From positions 228,223-292,222 of the forward strand of contig CAVQVN010000010.1 of assembly GCA_963717135.1 (NCBI GenBank): a stretch of 64,000 bases of DNA, in the 5' to 3' direction. The DNA comes from UBA4744 sp963717135 (GTDB lineage Bacteria; Actinomycetota; Acidimicrobiia; Spongiisociales; UBA4744). Shown here in pieces: positions 33,167-40,199 of this stretch (positions within the stretch are counted from its first letter, which is position 1; each line of letters opens with the position of its first letter). A program made the position numbers and the translations under genes. The notes below the pieces were generated by a model. That model saw only the letters and a list, made by a program, of their open reading frames with translations. It searched no databases and was not told where the DNA came from.

Positions 33167-33203
33167 GGTCCAATTGGTGGAAACCGGGGGCTTGGCTCAG
33201 CAG

Positions 33204-33249
33204 GTACCTCGTACCTCGTACCTCGTACCTAGTACCTAGTACCTAGTAC
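33204..33249. repeat. Heptad array 5 (TACCTCG / TACCTAG)
   Basis: TACCTCG three times and TACCTAG twice are exactly 7 bp each; the next unit has one extra A, then the array ends. Confidence 0.85.
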
Positions 33250-33275
33250 CGCGACCAAGACGGCGGGAGGTCTTG

Positions 33276-33371
33276 GGGGCGAGCGTGGGTGAATCGCCTG
33301 ACCGGCTGGGGCGAGCGTGGGTGAATCGCCCGACCGGCTGGGGCGAACGCCGGTCCATCGCTTGACCGGTC
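33276..33371. repeat. Three tandem copies of a 32-bp unit
   Basis: Units start GGGGCGAGCGTGGGTGAATC at 33276 and 33308 and a diverged copy starts GGGGCGAACGCCGGTCCATC at 33340. Copies one and two differ at one position. Confidence 0.85.
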
Positions 33372-33389
33372 CGTGTGGTGGGCGAACTT

Positions 33390-33416
33390 GGCCCGTCGGC
33401 GCTCCGCCGGCGGGCC
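33390..33416 (+). terminator. Strong GC hairpin upstream of nifJ
   Basis: Arms of 12 nt (GGCCCGTCGGCG and CGCCGGCGGGCC, one G·U pair) around a 3-nt loop, then GTTCTCCT. It would end transcription from the sulfide operon before the nifJ promoter. Confidence 0.5.
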
Positions 33417-33464
33417 GTTCTCCTGATACGGGACGAACGCGATCGGGGTGGGGACTTACTGCCC

Positions 33465-33470
33465 TAACCT
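33465..33470 (+). promoter_or_regulatory. -10 hexamer TAACCT for nifJ
   Basis: TAACCT gives a start site near 33477, 50 nt before nifJ. The same hexamer precedes leaderless genes elsewhere in the window. Confidence 0.45.
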
Positions 33471-33476
33471 TGTTCC

Positions 33477-33542
33477 GTGGGCTACGCCACCATGAAGTCC
33501 GGCCCAACCCTCGAGGAGGCACAACCGTGGACAAGAAGGTAG
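33477..33542 (+). CDS. Possible leaderless upstream ORF overlapping nifJ
   Basis: A GTG lies 6 nt behind TAACCT, the spacing of the leaderless genes here, and opens 21 codons ending at a TAG 16 nt inside nifJ in another frame. The peptide (MGYATMKSGPTLEEAQPWTRR) is not recognised. It could couple or modulate nifJ translation, or be chance. Confidence 0.3.
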   Translation: MGYATMKSGPTLEEAQPWTRR

Positions 33543-36500
33543 CCACCATCGACGGCAACGAAGCCGCCGCCTACGTGGCACACAAGACAAACGATGTCAT
33601 CGCCATCTACCCGATCACGCCGGCCTCACCGATGGGTGAACTGGCCGACGCCTGGTCGGCAGCCGGACGGCCGAACCTCTGGGGTGAAGTTCCCGAGGTG
33701 ATCGAAATGCAGAGCGAGGCCGGGGCGGCGGGAGCCGTGCACGGTTCGCTCCAAGCCGGTGCCCTGACCACCACCTTCACCGCCTCTCAGGGTCTCCTGT
33801 TGATGATCCCGAACATGTTCAAGATCGCCGGCGAATTGCTCCCGGCCGTCATCCATATCTCGGCGCGCACCGTCGCCACCCACGCCCTGTCGATTTTCGG
33901 CGATCACAGCGACGTGATGGCGGCCCGATCAACCGGGTTTGCCATGCTGGCTTCGTCGTCGGTTCAAGAGGCCCACGACCTTGCCCTCATCGCCCATGCG
34001 GCCACGCTGGAATCGCGAATCCCCTTCATGCATTTCTTCGATGGGTTCCGCACATCTCATGAAGTCAACAAGATCGAATTGCTGTCCGACGAAACGATTC
34101 GCGCTCTGATCAGCGATGAGCGGATCAGGGAGTTCCGTTCTCGGCGGCTCAGCCCGGATCAACCGGCCATCCGCGGGACCGCCCAGAACCCGGACGTCTT
34201 CTTTCAGGCACGAGAAGCTGCCAACCGCTACTACGACGCCGTCCCGGACATCGTGCAAGCCACGATGGACCAGTTCGCCGAAGCGACCGGCCGGGGCTAT
34301 CGGCTGTTTGATTACGTCGGGGCCCCCGATGCCGAACGCGTGATCGTGCTCATGGGATCAGGAGTCGGAGCAGTTGAGGAAACTGTTGAGGCACTCAACT
34401 TGGGCGGCGAAAAGGTCGGCCTGGTAAAAGTACGGCTTTATCGACCGTTCTCTCCATCAGCGTTGATCGGTGCCCTGCCGGCGACGACCAAGTCCATCGC
34501 CGTTCTCGATCGGACCAAAGAACCGGGCGCGGTGGGTGAGCCGCTCTACCAGGACATCATCACCGCCATCACCGAAGAACTGGCGGGCGGGCGTACTGCC
34601 TGGAAATCGTTCCCGACCATCATCGGTGGCCGTTACGGGCTCTCGTCAAAGGAGTTCACTCCGGCCATGGTGGCCGGCATTCTCGCCGAACTCGAGAAGC
34701 CGGAGCCGAAGAATCACTTCACAATCGGCATCGTTGACGATCTCACACACACGAGCCTCTCGTACGACGACGGCTTCTCGACCGAATCCGAGGGCGGCAC
34801 GCGGGCAGTCTTTTATGGCCTGGGAGCAGACGGAACGGTGGGTGCGAACAAGAACTCCGTCAAGATCATCGGTGAGAATACCCCCCTCTACGCGCAGGGA
34901 CATTTCGTCTACGACTCGAAGAAATCGGGTGCCACCACCGTTTCTCATCTGCGGTTCAGCAAGGAACCAATTCGCTCCACCTATGAGATCCAGAGCGCCA
35001 ATTTTGTGGCTTGTCACCAATTCAACTTCCTCGAGAAGATGAACGTGCTGGCTTTGGCGGAAGAGGGCGCCACGTTCCTTCTCAACAGCCACTACGGACC
35101 CGGGGAAGTCTGGGATCAGCTCCCGGCCGATATTCAACGGCAGATCATCGACAAGCGACTCGAGTTCTATGTCGTCGATGGAGACAAAGTGGCCGGCGAG
35201 GCCGGTCTGGCCGGTCGGATCAATACGGTCCTCCAAACATGTTTCTTTGCCCTGTCCGGCATCCTCCCCCGCGAGGAGGCCATCGAAGCGATCAAGGAAG
35301 CCATCGCCAAGACATACGGAAAATTCGGAGAGACGGTCCTGCAGCGCAACTATGCCGCCGTCGATGGTGCCCTGGCAGCCTTGCACCGGGTTGAGGTGCC
35401 GGCTGCGGTCACGGCCAAGTCCAACGGCCACAAGCTCATCCCCGACTACGCACCCGATTTCGTCCAGCGGGTGACGGCCATGATGATGGAAGGCAAAGGC
35501 AATCTCCTGCCCGTCAGTGCGCTACCGGTCGACGGGACCTTCCCGACCGGAACGACCCGGTGGGAGAAACGTTCCATCGCCGACCAGATCCCGATCTGGG
35601 ATCCGGAGATCTGCATCGACTGTGCCAAATGCGCCATGGTGTGCCCGCATGCCGCCATCCGCATGAAGGTCTACGCACCTGAGGCTCTGGAAACAGCCCC
35701 GGCCAGGTTCCCATCCAAGGATTGGCGCAGTCGAGATCTTCCCGACATGAAGATGACCATCCAGGTGGCTCCCGAGGACTGCACCGGATGCGGCGTCTGT
35801 GTGGACGTCTGCCCGGCCAAGAGCAAGGAGATCGTGCGCCACAAGTCGATCAACATGCGACCGATCCTCGAACACGTCGACCATGAACGGAAGAACTACG
35901 AGTTCTTCCTCGAGATCCCGGAGATGGATCGGGCCGAAGTGAAAATCGACACGGTCAAGGGTTCGCAGATGCTCGAGCCGCTGTTTGAATTCTCCGGCGC
36001 CTGCGCCGGGTGTGGAGAGACCCCCTACGTCAAGCTGATGACCCAATTGTTCGGCGACCGGACGATCATCGCCAACGCCACCGGCTGTTCTTCGATCTAC
36101 GGCGGCAATCTTCCGACCACGCCCTACACCACCAATTCGGATGGTCGGGGACCGGCTTGGGCGAACTCCCTCTTTGAAGACAATGCAGAATTCGGGCTCG
36201 GAATGCGCCTGGCGATCGATGCCGAGAAGGCACAAGCCCGATCGCTCGTCTCGGCTCTGGCCGCAGACATCGGAAAGGGGTTGGCGGACGGCCTGCTGAC
36301 CGCCGATCAGAGCGACGAGATCGGCATCGCGGCCCAACGAGGAAGAGTGGCGCAACTCAAGGAACGATTAGAGAAGATCGAAGGCGACGAGGCTAAGAAC
36401 CTGCTGGCCATAGCCGACACGCTGGTGACGAAGAGCGTCTGGATCGTCGGAGGGGACGGCTGGGCGTACGACATCGGCTTCGGGGGCCTCGATCATGTGC

Positions 36501-37111
36501 TGGCGTCCGGCCGTAACGTCAACATCCTGGTGCTGGACACCGAGGTGTACTCGAACACCGGTGGCCAGGCATCAAAAGCCACCCCCCGCGGGGCCGTCGC
36601 CAAGTTCGCCGCCGGCGGCAAGCAAACGCCCAAGAAGGACCTCGGCCAGATCGCCATGGCCTACGGCAGTGTGTACGTGGCGCAAGTGGCTTTGGCCGCC
36701 AACAACATCCAGGTTGTCAAAGCGTTCGCGGAGGCCGAGTCTTTCGACGGCCCGTCGCTGATCATCGCCTACAGCCAGTGCATCGCCCACGGCATCGACA
36801 TGGAGAAGGGTATGTCCCACCAAAAGGAAGCGGTGGACAGCGGATACTGGCCTCTGTTCCGGTACGACCCGCGGCTGGAGGACGGCCACCCGTTCCATCT
36901 TGACAGCAAGAAGCCGTCGATTCGCTTCAAAGAGTTCGCCTGGCAGGAGGCTCGCTTCGCCATGCTCGCCCGTTCGCAGCCCGAAGAGGCCGAGAGACTC
37001 TTCCGCCTGGCTCAGGACGACATCGATGAGCGGTGGAGCGTCTACGAGCAGATGGCGGACATCGAACGGAACTTGCCGGGAGATCTCGAGGACGAGGAGG
37101 TGGAGGCATGA
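33527..37111 (+). CDS. nifJ: Pyruvate:ferredoxin (flavodoxin) oxidoreductase
   Basis: A 1194-residue single-chain PFOR that oxidises pyruvate with CoA to acetyl-CoA and CO2, reducing ferredoxin. Domain order: N-terminal ThDP-pyrimidine domain (AYPITPASPMGELADAWS-like), PorG-type gamma domain after residue 400, a ferredoxin insert with two 4Fe–4S motifs (CIDCAKCAMVCPHA, CTGCGVCVDVCPAKS) near 690–770, and the ThDP/Mg domain with GACAGCGETPYVKL, GDGWAYDIGFGG and EVYSNTGGQASKATPRG. GTG start has GAGGAGG 8 nt upstream; the longer frame into the 32-bp repeats is spurious. It marks a low-oxygen or ferredoxin-based metabolism. Confidence 0.95.
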   Translation: MDKKVATIDGNEAAAYVAHKTNDVIAIYPITPASPMGELADAWSAAGRPNLWGEVPEVIEMQSEAGAAGAVHGSLQAGALTTTFTASQGLLLMIPNMFKIAGELLPAVIHISARTVATHALSIFGDHSDVMAARSTGFAMLASSSVQEAHDLALIAHAATLESRIPFMHFFDGFRTSHEVNKIELLSDETIRALISDERIREFRSRRLSPDQPAIRGTAQNPDVFFQAREAANRYYDAVPDIVQATMDQFAEATGRGYRLFDYVGAPDAERVIVLMGSGVGAVEETVEALNLGGEKVGLVKVRLYRPFSPSALIGALPATTKSIAVLDRTKEPGAVGEPLYQDIITAITEELAGGRTAWKSFPTIIGGRYGLSSKEFTPAMVAGILAELEKPEPKNHFTIGIVDDLTHTSLSYDDGFSTESEGGTRAVFYGLGADGTVGANKNSVKIIGENTPLYAQGHFVYDSKKSGATTVSHLRFSKEPIRSTYEIQSANFVACHQFNFLEKMNVLALAEEGATFLLNSHYGPGEVWDQLPADIQRQIIDKRLEFYVVDGDKVAGEAGLAGRINTVLQTCFFALSGILPREEAIEAIKEAIAKTYGKFGETVLQRNYAAVDGALAALHRVEVPAAVTAKSNGHKLIPDYAPDFVQRVTAMMMEGKGNLLPVSALPVDGTFPTGTTRWEKRSIADQIPIWDPEICIDCAKCAMVCPHAAIRMKVYAPEALETAPARFPSKDWRSRDLPDMKMTIQVAPEDCTGCGVCVDVCPAKSKEIVRHKSINMRPILEHVDHERKNYEFFLEIPEMDRAEVKIDTVKGSQMLEPLFEFSGACAGCGETPYVKLMTQLFGDRTIIANATGCSSIYGGNLPTTPYTTNSDGRGPAWANSLFEDNAEFGLGMRLAIDAEKAQARSLVSALAADIGKGLADGLLTADQSDEIGIAAQRGRVAQLKERLEKIEGDEAKNLLAIADTLVTKSVWIVGGDGWAYDIGFGGLDHVLASGRNVNILVLDTEVYSNTGGQASKATPRGAVAKFAAGGKQTPKKDLGQIAMAYGSVYVAQVALAANNIQVVKAFAEAESFDGPSLIIAYSQCIAHGIDMEKGMSHQKEAVDSGYWPLFRYDPRLEDGHPFHLDSKKPSIRFKEFAWQEARFAMLARSQPEEAERLFRLAQDDIDERWSVYEQMADIERNLPGDLEDEEVEA

Positions 37112-38118
37112 GCGCTGATCTGCGTACCCATTACCTGGGTTTGGAATTGGCACACCCGGTCGTGCCGTCTTCGTCCCCGTTGACCGGAGACCTCAATACT
37201 CTCCAGCGCCTCGAAGACGCCGGGGCACCGGCCGTAGTCCTTCCGTCGCTGTTCGAAGAACAAATCGAACACGAAGAGATGGAAGTTGCCCGATTGCTCG
37301 ATTTCGGGGCGGAGAGTTTTGGGGAGGCAACCTTCGGGTACTTCCCGGAATTGGAGGACTACGCCACCGGGCCCGGGACCTACCTGGACCTGGTCGGCCG
37401 GGCCAAGAAATCACTTTCGATCCCGGTGATCGGCAGCATCAACGGCACCTCAAAAGGCGGGTGGGTCAAATACGGCAAGCTCATCGAAGAGGCGGGAGCC
37501 GACGCTCTCGAGCTGAACATCTACTTCATCCCGACGGATCCGAAAGCGTCGACGGCGCAGGTCGAACAGCAATACCTCGATCTCGTCATGTCCGTCAAGG
37601 GATCGATTTCGATCCCATTGGCGGTGAAGATCGGGCCGTTCTTCAGTTCGATTCCCTATATCGCCAACCGGCTGATTGAGTCCGGCGCCGACGCACTGGT
37701 GCTTTTCAACCGGTTCTATCAGCCCGACATCGACGTCGAAGGCCTGAAAGTCCAGCCGAACCTGCAGCTCAGCACGTCAACCGAACTACGCTTGCCGCTT
37801 CGTTGGACGGCAATTCTGCACGGACGTCTCAAGGCTTCGCTGGCGGTGACCACCGGGGTTCATACTTCCGAAGATGTAGTCAAGCTCTTGCTGGCCGGGG
37901 CGGACGTGACGATGATGGCTTCGGCGCTTCTCAAGAACGGCCCGGATCACTTGCGGCACGTAGTGCGCGGTGTCGAGCGCTGGCTCGATGACCACGACTA
38001 TGACTCGATCGAGCAGCTCAAGGGCAGCCTCAGCCAGGCATCATCGCCGGATCCCGGCGCCTTCGAGCGGGCCAACTACATGAAGAGTCTCGTCACCTAC
38101 GCCGGCCCGTTTGCGTGA
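37108..38118 (+). CDS. Dihydroorotate dehydrogenase-like protein
   Basis: A 336-residue TIM-barrel protein related to class 1 dihydroorotate dehydrogenase. LELAHPVVPSSSPLTGD, PVIGSINGTSKGGW, ADALELNIYFIP, LAVKIGPFFSS and ADALVLFNRFYQPDID are the FMN-barrel elements, though the catalytic Cys/Ser loop differs and pyrimidine synthesis is not its likely role. The ATG overlaps the nifJ stop as ATGA. This protein accompanies NifJ in many bacteria and may be a partner of unknown reaction. Confidence 0.88.
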   Translation: MSADLRTHYLGLELAHPVVPSSSPLTGDLNTLQRLEDAGAPAVVLPSLFEEQIEHEEMEVARLLDFGAESFGEATFGYFPELEDYATGPGTYLDLVGRAKKSLSIPVIGSINGTSKGGWVKYGKLIEEAGADALELNIYFIPTDPKASTAQVEQQYLDLVMSVKGSISIPLAVKIGPFFSSIPYIANRLIESGADALVLFNRFYQPDIDVEGLKVQPNLQLSTSTELRLPLRWTAILHGRLKASLAVTTGVHTSEDVVKLLLAGADVTMMASALLKNGPDHLRHVVRGVERWLDDHDYDSIEQLKGSLSQASSPDPGAFERANYMKSLVTYAGPFA

Positions 38119-38125
38119 GAAGCTA

Positions 38126-38218
38126 TCAGTAGTCAGTACTCAGTACCTAGACAACCTCATTTGGTACAAGGTACTAGGTACTGGGTACTAGATACCAGGT
38201 ACTAAGTACTCGGAACTG
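38126..38218. repeat. Heptad array 6 (TCAGTAC and GGTACTA, inverted halves)
   Basis: Left: TCAGTAG, TCAGTAC, TCAGTAC. Right: GGTACAA, GGTACTA, GGTACTG, GGTACTA, GATACCA, GGTACTA, AGTACTC, GGAACTG. CAGTACCTAG at 38141–38150 is the exact reverse complement of 38174–38183, so the halves pair. It lies between convergent genes and supplies the TAG stop of the radical SAM gene. Confidence 0.85.
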
Positions 38219-40013
38219 CTCGTTCGCCTTTGAACGGTGCCACGTCGTAACGGCCGGCCATCCGAGCCGCCGTGTGGCGAAACTCACGCAACAAACCTCC
38301 CGCCAGCCCTCTGGCCAGCGTGCCGCCTGCGTGGAAACGCTGCGACAAAGGCCACTTGAGCTCATCCACTCCGCAGAGGGCCGCGCCGTTCGCCGTTTGT
38401 ATCTGTTTACGGATCATCATGAGCGCGGCAGCCCGCTTGTCGGCAGGCAGTGCGGCGGTCCGATCAATCTCGTGTAACACCGCCTCGGCGGCCGCGAGAC
38501 TATGAGACACCGCGGTGTAGGTGGCGACGTCGATGAGGCCTCGCCGGTACTTCAATTCGTTGAGCCGGCCCGCCACCTGATAGCTGGCCAACGCAATCTC
38601 CTCACGAGTCATCGCCTCAGTCTCGAACGACAGCATGTCCTTCCAGGAGATCTGTGTCAAAGCTTGGCGGTGTTCCTCCAGAGTCCGATAGCGAACCCGG
38701 TATCCGAATGACGGGTCTTCAAACGCCCGGCTCCCCGGATCGAGAAAAGGGCTGAGCGGTGAAACGTAAGCATGGAGCCGGCCACTATCGCCGAACCGCT
38801 CCAGCAAATCCCGGTAGTAGTCGACTGCTCCGAGCGCCTGGCCGTAGGTCTGGTGCGGGATCCCGACCATGAAGAAAAGATCGAGCTTGCGGCAACCGTG
38901 TTCCAGGGCCCCGGCGATCGTCGACTCGAGCATCTCGTTGGAGAAAGCGAATTTGCCGTTGACCCGTCGAAGCTCTTCGTCCTGCGATTCGATGGTGATT
39001 TCCAGACTCCAGGACCGGACGCTCCTCTTCACCATCGAAAACAGGTCTCCGTTGGCAGGAAAGAAGAGTTCGAGGATCAACTCGTTCGGCACGTCGAGTG
39101 CTTCCAGTCTGGCGAATATTTCTCTGCACCGGCTCATGCCCCCGATGCGAGGATCATGCACCATGAAAATAGGAGCCCGGGAAAAGCTCGAAATGGTGTG
39201 CACGTCGGCAGCCAGCTTCTCCGGCGCCCGGTAGGCAGGCCGGGCCCGCCGGCCGATCTGGCGGTAGGCGGAGGCCGAACCACCACACACCGAACAATCC
39301 TGGGTGCAACCGCGGCTGTTCAAGATCATCGTTAGTGGATAGCGCATCCACTCGAGGTACGGGATCAGATTGGAGAGATTGCCGTATTTGAAAACCGATC
39401 GCATCGCGTACCGGTAATCGGGCACGTCGACATAATCCAGATTCGTCGGGATGAAGGTCAGCGGATTGACCACCACCGATCCGTCCGACCGTTTCCACGT
39501 CAAGTTCTCGACGGCCCCGAGATCCGTACCCTCTCGCAAGGCCTGTAAGAGCTGCCGAACCGGCTCCTCTGTTGAGTCACCACGGACGACAAAATCGACG
39601 AAGGGGTACTCGATAAGCTCATCGTGATAATACGAAGCCGATAGACCCCCAAAGAGAACCCGGCTCTCGCGATGCAACCGCTTCACCACCTCAGCAATGG
39701 CCAGAGCCCCCTGGGCATGAGGAAGCCAGTGGAGATCGATCCCGAATACCGTCGCTTGCTGCCGGGCAACATAGCGCTCAACGTTGAACCTGGACCGCTG
39801 CATCATCCGGTGGGCGAGGTTGACTATCTGAACGTTGTAATGGTTCTTCTCCAGGAATGAGGCAATGCTGGTCAAACCGACCGGATACATCTCGAATTCA
39901 CCGGTGGAGGGCACCGCGTCTGCGATCGGGCCTAGAAACACATCCTTCCCACGGAAGTCGTAGATCGACGGCGGGTGGAGGAAGATCAGATCGCGTCGAA
40001 ACGGATCCCTCAT
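38202..40013 (-). CDS. B12-binding domain / radical SAM protein
   Basis: About 603 residues. The N-terminal half has a cobalamin-binding-like domain (PVGLTSIASFLEKN, FGIDLHWLPHAQG, VLFGGLSASYY, FVVRGDSTEEP) and the radical SAM cluster is GCTQDCSVCGG, Cys at about 236, 240 and 243. It resembles the family TIGR04190 (Ta0216-like), whose substrate is unknown. The ATG giving MRDPFRRDLIFLHPPSIYDF is chosen since family members start so. The last residues (AVPST) are encoded by heptad array 6. A C-terminal helical region of about 150 residues follows the barrel. Confidence 0.85.
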   Translation of the reverse strand: MRDPFRRDLIFLHPPSIYDFRGKDVFLGPIADAVPSTGEFEMYPVGLTSIASFLEKNHYNVQIVNLAHRMMQRSRFNVERYVARQQATVFGIDLHWLPHAQGALAIAEVVKRLHRESRVLFGGLSASYYHDELIEYPFVDFVVRGDSTEEPVRQLLQALREGTDLGAVENLTWKRSDGSVVVNPLTFIPTNLDYVDVPDYRYAMRSVFKYGNLSNLIPYLEWMRYPLTMILNSRGCTQDCSVCGGSASAYRQIGRRARPAYRAPEKLAADVHTISSFSRAPIFMVHDPRIGGMSRCREIFARLEALDVPNELILELFFPANGDLFSMVKRSVRSWSLEITIESQDEELRRVNGKFAFSNEMLESTIAGALEHGCRKLDLFFMVGIPHQTYGQALGAVDYYRDLLERFGDSGRLHAYVSPLSPFLDPGSRAFEDPSFGYRVRYRTLEEHRQALTQISWKDMLSFETEAMTREEIALASYQVAGRLNELKYRRGLIDVATYTAVSHSLAAAEAVLHEIDRTAALPADKRAAALMMIRKQIQTANGAALCGVDELKWPLSQRFHAGGTLARGLAGGLLREFRHTAARMAGRYDVAPFKGERAVPST

Positions 40014-40022
40014 GGGTGACCT

Positions 40023-40036
40023 GCACAAATATGTGC
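40023..40036. repeat. Inverted repeat GCACA-AATA-TGTGC upstream of the radical SAM gene
   Basis: A 5-bp perfect inverted repeat with AT-rich centre, 10 bp before the ATG; it could be an operator or part of the promoter. Confidence 0.3.
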
Positions 40037-40199
40037 CGACCTGTGGATCATCTCGCCAATCCCAACGTGCCGTGCCCACGCTAGAGCGATGGGTGGTCCC
40101 CCGGATAGGGACCGGCGGCCATCTGTTTAGAGGACAACGGCACGTCCCAATCCATGGAGGAATCCACGACGGCTCGCTCGGCCCGGAGCCGCGCGTCGG

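Larger units (their letters stand above)
33167..33526. other. Intergenic region between the sulfide block and nifJ
   Basis: No conventional gene. It holds, in order, heptad array 5, three copies of a 32-bp repeat, a strong GC hairpin, a -10 hexamer and a possible leaderless uORF, all listed separately. Confidence 0.7.
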
